Source: Emmonsiellopsis sp. PD_33 (lineage: Eukaryota > Ascomycota > Eurotiomycetes > Onygenales > Ajellomycetaceae). Taken from it: a stretch of 64,000 bases of DNA. Position numbers and translations under genes: made by a program. The stretch spans positions 1-64,000 of the forward strand of contig JANTQF010000103.1 in assembly GCA_032988165.1 (NCBI GenBank), given 5' to 3'. Under the pieces are notes generated by a model. The model was not told the origin of the DNA. It saw only the letters and a list, made by a program, of their open reading frames with translations, and made no database searches. Shown here one piece after another: positions 1-12,600 of this stretch. Each line of letters begins with the position of its first letter. Within the stretch, counting starts at the first letter, position 1.

Positions 1-232
1 GTCAAACCGATCCGATTTCCGCTCTCACCCTTGTAAGCATCTTCCTTGCCGAAAACCTCTTCCCCGTAATTCAAATTCGTTTGCAAAAGGATCCTCCAAG
101 CCATAAAATTACTTCATTGCCATTGGTTTTTTAACCCAGGAAATTTATAAATTCCCCTTCTTAATTTTTTTTTTTTGTTTTTTTATTTTTTTTTACATAA
201 AGTGCACAGTAGCTAATTTTGTATTCCATTAG

Positions 233-854
233 ATGTTAAACCTGACAATGTCCTCGTTAACTATGGGACCGGAGACATTCGCTTCACTGACGTTCAGTTG
301 GCGGATATGGGAAACACGGTGCCGGCTGATTCAGCGTATGCAAAGGATGGCGATATGATCGGAGCGCCGATATGGCGAAGCCCTGAAGCCCATCTGCAGA
401 TAGGATGGGGCACACCGACTGATATATGGTCCTTCGGTGCATTGGTAAGTGACAAAATATTGGACACCGTGTGCAATGGTAGGGATCAAACTAATGCGTC
501 CACTTGCTTATGTAGCTCTTGGCTTTGATATATGGTGATGGTTTTTTCATCTTCAAACCGGACGTTCCATTTGGTCATGAAGACTATGAACTCAAAATTC
601 TCATGCACCAGTGCCAATTCTTTGGCCCGTTTCCTCTTTCCTATCAGGAAATTGCAGGCGTGGAAACATTGAATATCTTGTCATACATTCATCAATCTCT
701 GCCACGGGAAAAGCTGAAACCTTTCACGCGAATCTCGGCGAGAGAGGTGTCAAAAGAGAATAGGGATTTTATCCTCAAGATCATGAAACTAGACCCAAGG
801 GATAGGCCTTCAGCTGAAGCGCTGTTAGAGGATGAATGGTTCCGTGTTGAATAA
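233..854 (+). CDS. Protein kinase catalytic domain, C-terminal part (5' end not resolved)
   Basis: Exons read as 233-444 and 516-854, joined by an intron 445-515 (GTAAGT...TAG, phase 0); an upstream intron ends at 232. The encoded part starts at the catalytic loop with DVKPDN, continues to LADMGNT in the DFG position, WRSPEA in the APE position and DIWSFG, and ends with the RPSAEALLEDEWF segment typical of the end of a kinase domain. The N-lobe (glycine loop, VAIK lysine) is not visible; it lies in bases 1-232 or beyond the window edge. The domain is divergent: DMG replaces DFG and HRD is not seen. It could be a serine/threonine kinase of the diverse kinase-like families that are common in filamentous ascomycetes. 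Confident as a kinase fold, not as a specific kinase. Confidence 0.75.
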
Positions 855-1477
855 ACCTCGTTTTTGTATCGAAGCAGCTTTCAACTGATTGGATGTCTAA
901 TCAATCGGCGAAAGGAGTAGTGCTAAAATGGCCTTTTTGTTCCATACTATTATTGAAGGGTTAAACAAATGGAAAGGGCTTAAACAGATTAGGTTTCTAT
1001 GATCTATATTACCAGGATTTCACACTGATACTATAAAAATAGATGCATTGATAAGATGTGTATTTAGCATATGCCATGCCCCCTAATTACATTCGATTAA
1101 TTAAAGGTGTAGTAAGTTAAGTTCCATTCTATTCTAATTGAATAGGATATAATGAATGGACTTCTGTTATTTTTTTTTCTGTTTTTCATAAAATCAAGAA
1201 AATATATGATGGTTGACAGGATATTGCCTAGTCCCAAAGCAGCCTAGCGTGGGATCGGGGCCCACCGCGGTGCAATTAGAGTTTGCATCACGTGCCCGCA
1301 AGCTTCGGTGGGGCGTCGAGAAGGTTTTCGGCGGATGATGTAAACTTCGACCAGGACGAGAGACCGACCGCCTTGCTTCAGGTTCAAGCCATTGAGCACC
1401 ACCACCACAACAACGCTCCAGGCGATGCTGGACACCCCATATCCCTGACTTCGAGACTGCATAGTGCGCTGCTTGCC
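855..1477. other. Intergenic, AT-rich
   Basis: No convincing coding sequence. The stretch holds the 3' side of the kinase gene and the 5' leader of the next gene. The open frame of the next gene extends upstream to about 1283 but has no ATG there. Confidence 0.5.
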
Positions 1478-3239
1478 ATGGCGTCGACGTCCACAGAAAC
1501 CTCCCCGCTTTTGCAGGACCACCAACGGACTGGCTCGCCCACTACGTCACCGGATGCCAGACCACATCGGACCGTCACCTTTGACTCCGTTACCAGGAGT
1601 AGCATATCCAATGACAATGCCACTTCTCACGACATCCTCAGACCCCTCCATTCAGCCACCCCCTCCCTGCAAACGGGTTCCAGCGGCAACGGCCCACCCG
1701 TTCTCGCTGCTCTCAATAGCAAGCTCCGCCGCCGTCATAGCCAGGGAGCTCCCTACAATGCCGCATCTCCCGCATCGCCAGCTGCCAAAATTGGCCCCCA
1801 GCGGACGACGAAGACTACGCAGAAATTGAAACTACTTCCCAATCCCGTTACGGGAGAGGAGGACCAGCTGGTCGAGGAGGAGATCCCCCGCGAGGTGTAT
1901 TCGCAGATCACACGGATTAAAGAGCCAACTGCTAGGAGAGATGCTGCGAGGTTGGGGAAGGCGGATCGAGACCGTGTACCGCGAGTGACAGCCTATTGCA
2001 CGGCCAATTCATACAGACTTGACAGCGTGGTGCGATTTTTAAAGTCCCGGGCTGATACCAGAGGGGCGAATCCGAGGCTTTTTGATGAGTGTGTTTACTC
2101 GCCCTATGATTATGACTATGAGAAGAAACGGCATTATGTTCATGAACCAGTTATGGAGGAACCGGAGAACGTTCGCTTCCCACACCAAACTTCAGGGCCA
2201 GAGGAGCGTCGATTTTCGGATAGCGAGATCGAGGTGGAAGGCCACAAGACTCAGCAGCGGGAAGAACTTATCGATCTACACGAGGATGGGCACTATTCAT
2301 CATCAGCAGTCACAGACACGTCTGTCGCACCTCCCCATACGCTAGAATCAATACCCACAGCCCATAACGGCCCCGACCTGGACACACACATCCATACCCC
2401 CGAAGTCTTCTTGTTCGACTACGGCACAGTCGTAATATGGGGCATGACACCCGCTCAAGAAACCCGTTTCCTCCGCGAAGTATCCAAATTCGCCAGCGCC
2501 GTCCTCAGCACGGAGGACACGCAGATCGAAAACTTCAACTTCTACTATACCCGCGACTACCAGGCGCGGATATACAACGACTTCATCTCCCTGCAGGACC
2601 GCCACAACTACATGACCAAACTCGCCATCTCACACGCCCTGTCACAGTCTGTAAAGACGTCGTTATTTGAAGATCTGGTCTCCGAAACTATCGCCAGCAC
2701 ATCTCCACTCCCCGCGCAGATCGCAGAGACGGGCAGCGTGAACATGACTCGCAGGCAGATCAATATGCAAATTGGCGAGCTGTTCATATTACGCATCAAT
2801 ATCCATCTGCAAGGGTCTGTGCTGGATAGTCCGGAGCTCATGTGGGCGGAACCGCAGCTGGATCCTGTTTATCAGGCTGTGCGTAGTTATTTGGAGATGG
2901 ACCAGCGGGTCGGGTTGCTGACGGAGAGACTGGATGTGATTGCGGATCTGCTGGCGGTTTTGAAGGATCAGTTAAGTCATAGACATGGGGAGTATTTGGA
3001 ATGGATTGGTGAGTCAATTCCTTATTTTCTGTTTTTCCGTCTAAGGCCGTGCGACATGATAAGCCCCATTCATCCAAACTATCTCGACTATCATCTACCC
3101 CTTAATTACCCCTTCCCATCTCCAAACCTTCCAGTTCAAAATAACTAACAAATCAAATCCAGTAATCATCCTAATCGCCGCCGAAATCCTCGTCGCAGCC
3201 ATAAACATCGTCGTCGACTTGTATGCTGGGGTGGATTAA
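1478..3239 (+). CDS. RMD1/RMD8/Sif2-family (DUF155) membrane protein
   Basis: Exons 1478-3008 and 3163-3239; intron 3009-3162 (GTGAGT...CAG, branch CTAAC) in phase 1; about 535 aa. The ATG at 1478 sits in a good context (GCCATGG) and starts MASTSTETSPLL. The frame is open further upstream but only from non-ATG codons. The N-terminal ~140 residues are Ser/Pro-rich and low complexity. The conserved DUF155 block begins near RVTAYCTANSY and runs through VFLFDYGTVVIWGM, the IENFNFYYT region and QINMQIGELFILR to the end. The second exon encodes a hydrophobic helix (VIILIAAEILVAAINIVV), so the protein is probably tail-anchored. Yeast RMD1/RMD8 and fission yeast Sif2 share this layout; the molecular function is not well established. 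It is convergent with the INO80F/HMG gene. Confidence 0.88.
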
Positions 3240-4817
3240 AAAGTCTCCCCCGAGAAAGAGCAATATATTCAGAGCAATCAATATTCGCTTGCACCCTACC
3301 TACATATCTACATACCTATATACCATAACCACCATCCCTCTCATCCTCTCCCCCCCGCACCCTGTACATACGGCACAGCATCGTATATGTATACCACCTT
3401 TTCATCGCAATGTTTTATCAACCGCCTACCTGCCTACATACATACCTACCTTGCTTGATCGCTGCATTTTGTTACACGGCGTTTGATTGATCGGGCGATT
3501 AGTATGTTGGCTCGTTACTTGTATACCATTTTCATTTACTCATAACTATAACTGTATATACATCCATCTAGGGCTGTTCCTATTAAGCAGGTAGATAGTG
3601 TTTTTAATGATTATCATTTCTATTGAATGGGAGTATATATGGATGGATGGATGAGAGTGAACAGCACCATGTGAGAGAGGCAGATCAAATACCATATACA
3701 TGTGTGATGGTGACAATGGATGTTCTTCAATATTACCTGCTTCTAGTATCCATGTCTGCTTTGCTATGTATAATAAACCCTAGGTCAGGCAGATATGGTT
3801 TTAAACAGTTAACTATTTACCCATCTTATCCTATTATAACTGACTGATTACATCCATGCCATGCCATGCCATGCCATGTAATTATATATGTATGTACCGC
3901 CTATGCAATTCAGCCCAATGATTCATCCATTATCACCAACCAAGCAACAATGAACAATTAACACTGATACAATCAAGATTGACACCATCCATCCTACTCC
4001 AGATCACCTTACCAACCCGACCACCCCCTGCCAAGCTAGAATAACACGATCACATAGCTATCTATCTATCTATAGCTAGCGATTTATGTCTACTAATCAA
4101 CGGGGGTAGGGGTGGAATGGATAGATAGATAGATAGATACGAAAATGGACGGGTATTTTAATACACCCCCAACAAAATAGCAAGGAATCAATATATCTCC
4201 ATCCCTTACTTGCCTTGCCTTGCCTATCAGTTACTAATACCTAACTAATATAACGAAATGAAAACGGAAACGAAAACGGAAACGGAAACGGAAAAGAACA
4301 AATGGACCCACCGAACAAATGAAACAAGCTTCAGATGAGAGGAATTGGGAGATATCAAGATGGGATGTGCCGTGGTGTGGTGGGGGGAGGACGATGGGTA
4401 TAGATGGGATAGTGATAGTAGCAGGTTACATGACGACGGATGTGCCGGGTGGGTAAAGAGGATATTTCGCTGTGGGATGGGGATATTTCTAACTGGTTCA
4501 GGGTACAAGTACGACTCAGTTCAGGCGCTCCAGTTTGTGAATCAAATGGTTGTTGGTAGTGACGTGAGTAGAGTGTGGCGGGGTATTTCTAAGGGGAATA
4601 CTGTAAGCGGTGGTTTAGATAATAATCCATTAGCAGGAATTGAAGACCTAAAAAGAAACAACAAAATATGAACAAGGCAGATCAGATATCGAATATTAAA
4701 TACGTAAGGGCTGTTGAGTTGTGTTGCATGGCGCTCGTATAATAAACTTGTAAAAAAAAAAAACGCAAAGAGAAAGAAAAAAAAAATCATCTCAAGAAAA
4801 CAAAGATATAATCCATT
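3240..4817. repeat. Intergenic region with several microsatellites
   Basis: A 1.6 kb gap between two convergent genes with no supported gene. It holds (CCATG)5 at about 3854-3878, a (CTAT)n run near 4058-4073, (ATAG)5 at 4120-4139, and a GGAAAC/GAAAAC repeat near 4258-4295. Open frames here are short and repetitive in composition. It probably contains the two 3' UTRs. Confidence 0.6.
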
Positions 4818-5869
4818 TCATAACCGATCCCCCCCCCTATTCTCCCGACGATCACCATACGCCCGCTTCTCGGCCGGGTCAAGCGATTCCCAGTGATCAG
4901 CAAGGGCGCGGTCGATGTCGTCATCGGTAATGTTCGTCTCGGACCCGTACGCCTCTCTCAGGTCGTTGATAACTTTGCCCCTGTTACGGTTGTTAAAGTC
5001 TTCGAATGCCGAGATGTATCGATGCGGTTGGTCCGGGATTCCGTATCCGCCACTATGCTGGCGGTGGTGGTTGGCGGTTGGCGCGTTTGGGGATGAGGCG
5101 AAAGGGGGAGGTTGTGGGGAGGGGCCCATTGCGAGGGGGGCCCGGTTGTAGGGTTCAAAGCGGGTAGTGGAGGAGGGTTCGTGGTCGTGTGAAGGGGGGG
5201 AGCGAGGTCGGGTAGCTGGAAGAAGTGTTGGGAGTGTGGAGTGGATAGGCTCGACGTCTTTGTCGGCCGTATCCAGAGGTGCAGACGAGTCTTCGCCGCG
5301 CCGGTTACGTTTCACTCGAAGAGGGCGTTCCTGGGGCTGCAAGGAAACTGGTTAGCAGGCAGTACAGTAGATTATTCAAGGCTCAGGATAACACAACGAT
5401 CCATATCGGGGAGCTTCGGAGGCAGGCAGCGTACAGTTGGCGGATGCCCCTCGGAGCTCCCTTCAGTGCCGTCATCCATGAAATCAATCCCGTAAGACGC
5501 ACGAAAAGGTTCAGGAGCTCTCGACTCCGCGCCACCAACCCGACCCGTATTCTGCGGGCCCATCTCCTTCAGCAACGACGCATTGCGTGCGCGTAGTTCG
5601 GTGCTGATCCCTTGCTCCTCGGCCATGCCTGTCAGGGCGGCCAGGCGCTCAAGAAGGATGCAGGACTCGAGGCGCATTTTTTTGATGTAGCGGAGGCCCA
5701 TCTCGTTGCGTTGTTGCATTTCGAAATTCGACTCTTGGACTTCGTTTAGGCGTTTTTTTAGCGCAATGCATTTTTTCTTGTAGGCGGCTTCGATGCTAGG
5801 GGGATTTGGAGGGGGTTGCGCGATATTGTTGTTGGCGGGAGCCTTGGGGTTGCCTTCGTGGCTCTCCAT
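4818..5869 (-). CDS. INO80F-domain / HMG-box protein (probable INO80 complex subunit, Nht1-like)
   Basis: Exons 5869-5435 and 5336-4818; intron 5434-5337 (98 nt, GTACGC...CTGCTAAC...GCAG, phase 0); about 317 aa from the ATG at 5869. Residues ~25-80 form a charged coiled coil (AAYKKKCIALKKRL through MRLESCILLERLAAL) matching the INO80F/TFPT-type pattern. The middle is disordered and Pro-rich. The C-terminus (HRYISAFEDFNNRNR through DPAEKRAYGDRR) resembles an HMG box. A coiled coil plus an HMG-like box is the arrangement expected of the fission-yeast INO80 subunit Nht1. Role inferred: nucleosome or DNA binding in INO80 chromatin remodelling. The start could lie further upstream, because a spliced leader intron (5938-5885) keeps the frame open in front of this ATG. 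Confidence 0.72.
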
Positions 5870-5884
5870 CGGGGCGGCGGCGCG

Positions 5885-5938
5885 CTGGGGGAGTTAGAAT
5901 GGGCTTGAGTGCGCGGGCGGACTCAGAGCATGACATAC
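5885..5938 (-). other. Probable intron in the leader of the INO80F/HMG gene
   Basis: On the minus strand there is a GTATGT donor at 5938, a TTCTAAC branch site and a CCCCCAG acceptor ending at 5885. The 15 bases between the acceptor and the ATG at 5869 are in frame and lack a stop, so the first exon could be coding. A second intron may end at AAATAG just upstream, leaving an 18-nt exon. A Met-initiated 46-codon frame lies at 6299-6159 (minus; starts MAPRLDARRAATSE), but I could not connect it in phase. Confidence 0.5.
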
Positions 5939-6299
5939 CTGGCCTCCCTGGTATTTCTATTTGTTAGTTTAGGATTTTCGCCCTTCTCGATCGCCTCTAC
6001 CGCGCTTTGAGCCCGAAGTGATAGAATCGGAATTGGAGCAGCTGTCGCAGACGTCTTGCTCCGTGGTACCACCAACTTGGGACTGATATGATGGGGTATC
6101 GATGTCGCACGAAGAGCTCACTTATGCTGATGTAAAATTCGTAGGGTAAATTGACGGGCTAGGAGGAGGAAGGGGAACGGATGAGTTGTGGGAGCTGAAG
6201 AGATTGAGTTGGAGGTTGAGGCTGCATCTCGATGTTGGATGCTGCGTCGTCGCTTATCTCGCTTGTGGCGGCTCTGCGGGCGTCAAGCCGAGGCGCCAT

Positions 6300-7659
6300 T
6301 TTCTGCCGCGAAGTGGTCCGCTTCAGGTTAGATCAAGTGCTAGTGGAACAATGTTTCACCGAGGGCGGTGAGGCCTGATTATATAATCAAGTTTCGGATT
6401 TGATTTCTTGGCATCAAACAGCCATGAGGCACGATGGAGACCACCTAAGTACCTATTCTCTATTACATGCGACAACAGCAGAGTCTTCTATCATTTACCT
6501 CTGCCCAAGTGTCTTCGTCGTTTTGTCTATCCTACACCATATCTAAACAAATGGATATCCCTGCGCGAACCTATCCAAAACCTCATGATTTCTTGAAGAA
6601 AAGAGCAGTTCTCTCATCAAGAGGGAACTCTGGGTGATATTTTTCATGGCTGAGTATAATGCTAGAAAATGATGCAATCAACCATGATTTATAAACTGAA
6701 ACAAAAATAGCCCAAAAATGAACAAGTGAATGAACTATATGCAGATGGGAAAAACTTAAAAAAATGCCACCCAAAATTGTGAAATGATAGAAACAAAGAA
6801 TCAAGTTTTGAAAATAAAAGTAGAGTGAATCCAGAAAATCATGACACTTCATGGCCATAGCGCCTGCGCATACCAGTTCATGTATATACCAGAAAAGATG
6901 GGGGGAGACCCCCTTTCATCTTGCAAATGCACAATGCCCCTTCCAACCTGAAACAAACAAGATAACAAATATAAATCGACAGGATCTCCAAACAATGCTT
7001 CATCAGAGGTTATATCAAGTAGAGGGTATATATTCGTCTGGAAATAATATAAAAAGCATTCAAACGTCCATATCTTCGTGAAAATGATCGCTGATCATCC
7101 GTTCTCTCTTTTTTCGTAGCAAAGAGAACAGTATCCGTTTCGAGGAATATTTATTCATAATCCATCGTAATGATTGTTGTATCTTTCTTTGGGCTTGTAC
7201 GCATGCCTAGCGGTTTCGGGTCTGCGTTTTCTTCGCCGAGTCGACAGGGCGTCCTTATCATCGGTAACGATTCTGTCACGGCGGGATAGCGTGTGTCTAG
7301 GATAGTAATCCAAAGGACCATACCTCTTGTTTTTCAAAAGAGGTTGGCTGCTACAAGGAAACATGGGCGAAATCAAGGAACGACAGCCGAGACTCGCTTG
7401 CATCCTTCGAAGAAAAGTGGCAGTTGGAAGACAAAATACGGCGGGGCGGAAGATAATCGGCGGAGTTTCGAGGCCGATGTTCGCAATGATCCTATGCGGG
7501 ATCCTTTTGTTTATCCGTTTGTCATTCTTTTAATAGTGATTCGTCTCTTTTTTTTTGTTTTGTTTTCTAAAAAGAAACTTTTCCGGGCCGCGCGATAATG
7601 GTAGGAGACCCCATCTGCACAAAATAAGAAAATTTTTAGTCTTTCGGCGATAATGAATA
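6300..7659. other. Intergenic, no gene seen
   Basis: AT-moderate sequence with only short, compositionally implausible open frames on both strands. It contains the 3' side of the histidine kinase gene and the 5' side of the INO80F/HMG gene. Confidence 0.5.
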
Positions 7660-9693
7660 TTACTTCAATACCGCTAATAAAGACTTGACTAAACGCGCGC
7701 GGTTGACGGGTTTAGGAATGTAGGCATTCATGCCCTTCGATATGTACGTTTCCGCATCGCCCTTTAGGGCGTTTGCTGTCAGAGCGATGATCGGAAGGTC
7801 CAGCTTCAGAGTTTGGCGAATCTCCGTGGTGGCTTCAACACCATCCATGATAGGCATATTAATATCCATCAGAATGGCGTGGTAAGAAAATGGTTTGGCT
7901 TTGAGCAATTTCAGTGCTTGGGCACCATTGGCTGCGGCGTCTATTCTGTCGAATCCGATGTTGCTCAATAACTTCAACATAACCGCTTGGCTGATCTTGT
8001 TATCCTCAACCAATAGGATTTGCTTGCCCGATGCGACCATTTTCAGTTCCTCGATTGGTTCTGCCCTAACCGGCGAGGATTCTCTCGAATCATCCGGACT
8101 AGACACATTCACTTTTCCAAGTCTGACTGAGAACCAGAAAACCGAACCTTTGCCATCCGGGTTGGGGTGATATCCAATAGAGCCGCCCATGAGGTCGACA
8201 AGATTCTTGCAAATTGACAACCCAAGACCTGTTCCTTGATACTGTTTTCCTGTAGCTTTGTCAAACACTTGTATGAATGGGTCGAATAGGCGTTTGAGAG
8301 ACACGTCCGGAACTCCAATTCCGGTATCAATAACTTCGGTATAGACGCGATGGAATAACTCCTCATCGTCCTTTAATTTTGACGAGACGTGTATGGAACC
8401 TGACTCGGTGAATTTGGCGGCGTTTGAGAGTAAATTTTGCAGGATCTGTCGATATCGTACAGGGTCGCCCTTTGAAAATTGAGGAATATCACTCGCAATT
8501 TCAGAAGTTATCGTCACACCAGGGTTCAGGAGTTTTTTGCATTCCTGTAGAGACGTCCGGTGGATATCTTCTAAGTTTACGACCTCGGAATTGAGGGAGA
8601 AGGTTCCAGTAGAAAGCTTGGAATAATCGAGAATGTCGTTAATCACCCGGAGGAGGGTAGAGCCCGACCCCTCAATAATTGAGGCGAGTTCGTGTTGCTT
8701 GTCGGATAACTCGGTATCTTTGAGCAAAGTCAAGGCGGAAAGCATCCCATGCATGGGAGTGCGGATCTCGTGGCTCATATTAGCCAGAAATTGGGACTTG
8801 AGCTTGGCGGATTCTTCATAGGCGGATATCAGACGACCCTCGATCTCCTTTCTGTCGCTGGCATCGCGAGTGACTTTGCTGAAACCGATCAATACGTTGA
8901 AACGATATATCGGACTAATCACCACGTTGGCCCAAAACTTGGAGCCATCTTTGCGATACCGCCAACCCTCATCCTCCACTCTGCCATCCTGTATAGCCTT
9001 CGCAAGTTCCCTCCCTGGTTTATCCGTCAAAATATCGTTCTTGGAATAAAATATCGAAAAGTGCTTCCCGATTATCTCCTCGGCGGTGTATCCCTTAAGG
9101 GTGGCGGCACTCTGGGTCCAGGTTGCGATCTTTCCTTCAGGAGTCAGCATAAATATCGCGGCATGTTGAATGCTGTCGATCAGGTTCTTAAGTGTATCCG
9201 GCCCATCAAGAGACTCATTGATAGCACCACCTTTGGTATATCTGTCTGTGATGTCGAAACTCTCGAGTTTGACGTAGACGAGAGAGCCGTTTTCAAAGAT
9301 TGGAATGACTCGGAGGTTGCAGTAATATAAATTGGGAGTAACTTCGACCCCATCAATGGTGCAAACGCTCTTAAGGGCGATTGCCTTGTCGACTGTATGC
9401 CGAAGCGTTTCAATGTCTGGCGCGGGAATGTTGGAGGGGGCCAAGTCGTACACGCTCACACCAATACAATCCTCGCGAGAGAGCTTCGAGAAGCTTAGAT
9501 AGCTCGTCGAAACTTCAACAATTTTGAGAGAGTCATCCGTAATGATGGACGGCACGGGGGAGAGGGCGATAATGCGGTCCATTATCCCAGGACGGTTGCG
9601 ATTGTGGTCGGCGTGATCATCTGCCTGAATACCTTTGGAGCGGATGGAGAATGTCGACTTCAGTTTGGTGAAAGGGAAAGTAGTGGACTTCAT
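7660..9693 (-). CDS. Hybrid sensor histidine kinase with two PAS domains and a C-terminal receiver
   Basis: Uninterrupted 677-codon frame starting at the ATG at 9693. PAS-like segments lie at about residues 38-140 and 168-285. The HisKA domain carries the phospho-acceptor His308 in QFLANMSHEIRTP. The ATPase domain shows the N box (NLLSNAAKF, ~420), DTGIG (~456) and GTGLGLS (~488). The receiver (about 558-677) has acidic ED at 563-564, phospho-acceptor Asp610 in LMDINMP and Lys661 in PKP. There are no membrane segments, so the enzyme should be cytosolic and send signals through an HPt protein to a response regulator. The size and PAS-HisKA-HATPase-REC layout resemble Aspergillus TcsA/Fos-1, which affects sporulation and stress; that assignment is inferred. 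All key residues are intact and there are no introns. Confidence 0.93.
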   Translation of the reverse strand: MKSTTFPFTKLKSTFSIRSKGIQADDHADHNRNRPGIMDRIIALSPVPSIITDDSLKIVEVSTSYLSFSKLSREDCIGVSVYDLAPSNIPAPDIETLRHTVDKAIALKSVCTIDGVEVTPNLYYCNLRVIPIFENGSLVYVKLESFDITDRYTKGGAINESLDGPDTLKNLIDSIQHAAIFMLTPEGKIATWTQSAATLKGYTAEEIIGKHFSIFYSKNDILTDKPGRELAKAIQDGRVEDEGWRYRKDGSKFWANVVISPIYRFNVLIGFSKVTRDASDRKEIEGRLISAYEESAKLKSQFLANMSHEIRTPMHGMLSALTLLKDTELSDKQHELASIIEGSGSTLLRVINDILDYSKLSTGTFSLNSEVVNLEDIHRTSLQECKKLLNPGVTITSEIASDIPQFSKGDPVRYRQILQNLLSNAAKFTESGSIHVSSKLKDDEELFHRVYTEVIDTGIGVPDVSLKRLFDPFIQVFDKATGKQYQGTGLGLSICKNLVDLMGGSIGYHPNPDGKGSVFWFSVRLGKVNVSSPDDSRESSPVRAEPIEELKMVASGKQILLVEDNKISQAVMLKLLSNIGFDRIDAAANGAQALKLLKAKPFSYHAILMDINMPIMDGVEATTEIRQTLKLDLPIIALTANALKGDAETYISKGMNAYIPKPVNRARLVKSLLAVLK

Positions 9694-12600
9694 GTCCAGA
9701 TTATAACGGACCGAGTCTCATCGTTTCTCGACAGATGCGCGCAAAAAAACCATTCGAGCGATGGTAGCGGGTGGGCAGCGTGTCTATTATTTGGCAAATC
9801 GAGGATCAACGCTGGGGAGAAGACGTCGGAACACCGTTAGCAAAGGCCGAGGGGTGGCGAGCGCTGCAGATTTGCTCGAGAGATTTCAAACCAAGAGTGG
9901 CCTGGGCTCAAGCCAGTTAGGTTAGGGTTAGCTAGAAGATTGAAGGATCGATCCACCATTGCTGGCTGGTCCAGACTGTCCGCAGCAAAACTCTGGTAGT
10001 TAAAACTAGCCCCTGGTTAAAATTTGAATGAGGGGCTTTGCGAGAGGTCGCCGCCGCCACACAAAATGCCTGGGCGACGAAACATACAAACATAAACAAT
10101 GTTGATCCAATACCGACCCCGTACGAGGACAGCGTGTAGTCGTTCGTGGCGGGTAGTTGGCGGACAGCAGCATTCTCGATGGCATCAAGGCTGTTGAGGA
10201 GGAGAATTCAACCTGGATCGAAGTTGGACGTTGGTGGGGGTGCGCGTACAAGTCACGTGCTCTAGTTATACGCCATTCCCTTGTCCGCGAAACAGACAGC
10301 TAGGAACAATTTATGGCGGGAATTGCTGTCAGATACAGACAGATACCAAACTCTCTCGATCTTGCTAGTTGCTTGTCAAACGGCTAACACGGCCATGCGG
10401 CGACCAAAAAACAGGGCAGATGCCATGACTCGCTGATAAGGTTCGCACGTTTCGCTGCAAATTTCCACCGCTTCGATCCAGGCCCGCTGCTGTCGCCCCA
10501 GGCATGTGTTTTGTTTACTACTATTATTAAGCTCGAAGCTGTGCTGCGGTGCTTCCTCGGTTCAGGGTCGGGGTTTGAATTTTGGCTGGTTGAGCCTGCA
10601 AAAAACCGTTGGATTCGGTTCCATGGGAATATCAGCATGGCCCAGGCCAGTGGACGACAATTTTCTTTCAGGGCAAGCTCAAGCCCCGCGATTATGCGGC
10701 TCGAGACTCCGCGAAGGACAAGCTTATTGTTCAGCTGCATCCTGCATGTGATGGGGATGTCCGTCAAAGATTCAATCTTCCCCCAGCCAGTCAGATTGGC
10801 CGGGACCTTCGCTCAGGGAACCCATCCCAGACTTCCGTTCCGCTCATCCATACACTCTCGGTGGATATTTCACCGGCAGGCTGCAGGCGCTCAGGTCCCG
10901 TATGTCCCGGGTCACCGTATTCGTGAGTTTTGAGATAAAAATCTCTAATTTTCGTTCAACGACTTTCCTCCCCGCTGATTGCTTCCTTGGCGTGGAGGGA
11001 ACCAACCCGAAATCTCGCAAATATAGTATCCACCAGCTGCTATTAGCAGCTCCATTATTGTCTAGACCCGAAGATTCTAACTACTTATTTGTTAGGAAAG
11101 CTGTTGGATTGAAAAGGTCAGTATCAATCGTCCCCGGGCACATTGAGAAATTCAAAAAAGAGGCGTCCTGGGAGAGTCTCCCGGTTACAGATTGTCGACA
11201 ACGTGGGGCAGCATGAGAGCCCTATTTGACAGAATCCAAGTTAGTTTATAGGTTCATTTCTATATTTCAATTGTCTCCGCCGTATTCCGGTCATGCTAAT
11301 AAACAATTGATTCCTGCTATGCATCAACCTTAACAGTAGAATGATGAGTACTTAATACCCTGCTTATTCCAGGAAAGCCCCGCCAACCATAGGCGGGGAT
11401 GCGTGATTGACACCTATATCACCCGTCATACCGCGTCTGTAAACTAAGCTTATGCGCGTAATATGCCAAAAAAGTTACTGTGCAGTAACTCACCGTACAC
11501 ACGCAAAAGGAGGGGTTGGTTGGTATGACACGTCACAATGGGCAGAGAAGCAGAACAGCTAAAAACGTCATTGACTCTACCCTCATCCTCAGCACCAGCC
11601 TCATCGGTATAATCATCGTTACAGTTTCGCCGAATTGTACTTTCTACTTCGTCCTTCATTCAATCCCAAGCGAAGAAATCAGGATCTACTCTTCCGTGGG
11701 TCTCACTTTGTTTCCCCCCCACTTCCCCCGCAAAACTCGACGAAGGCAATTGTGCCCCAGAATATCTCCCACAGAAAACAATGCAAAGCTCACGGACGAG
11801 GAGCGCGAGGACCACGTGGTTGCTGTCCCCTTTGTCTTGATACTCTCGACCCATCCTACGTTTCCGTTTCGTTCCTGGTCCAGGTATGCCATTATGTACT
11901 GAAGCTGTATATCCTAATGATGAGCAGGGTGTTTGTTTACGGATTTTAGTACTTACTGTTAATATCCTGCAGCTCTCGATGCCCGTCAGTAACATATTCA
12001 TCGCCCCCAAGTCTGAGCAGATGAATTACATGCCTTCTAGTACACCCTATACCATCCATTCACCATGCTATTTACTATTGCACCAGTAACAGGGACACAT
12101 TTCCAGGTTGCTTTTTCTCCTTTGCTCGTAGGGACCGGCATCCAAAGCCCATACATATGATCAACGGAAAAGCGTGATCCCAACTTACCACATTAGCATC
12201 AACTGATTTAATTAGTCCCAACCGTCTTGTGTAGGTCTGAAAGGGTCACTCCACCAAGACCAAAGGGGAAAAATAGCATGAGATCTTCCAACTTGACCCT
12301 CTCCAGGACGAGATGTGTGGTGGCTTGATTGAAGCTACTAATGGTATTCTTGGGCATCATCCGGATGGAGTTTGAAATGGGATGCCTAGGGTAAGTAATT
12401 TGCAAGAGGAGTACAGCATCTGTGCTTATATAGTACTAGGGCATATCGACTCCAACCCCCCAACAGTAATGGGTGGGATGACGCACTATGGAAATGTCTA
12501 GTTAAATACTTGCTTAAATTTTCTCATTGCAACTTAGAAGCACAACAATATAAAATAAATAGATTGCTGAGCCAAATAAGCCAACCCTAATGGCCTCCGC

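Noticed and set aside
1283..1477. Longer N-terminus for the RMD-family protein
   Set aside because: The upstream frame is open but starts from TTG and reads low-complexity sequence; the ATG at 1478 has a much better context.
6583..6858. 91-codon minus-strand hydrophobic frame
   Set aside because: Phe/Leu/Ile-rich content is typical of translated AT-rich intergenic DNA, and there is no conserved motif.
10384..10933. Several overlapping 80-140 codon frames
   Set aside because: Frames on both strands overlap with no domain or splice structure; likely promoter DNA.
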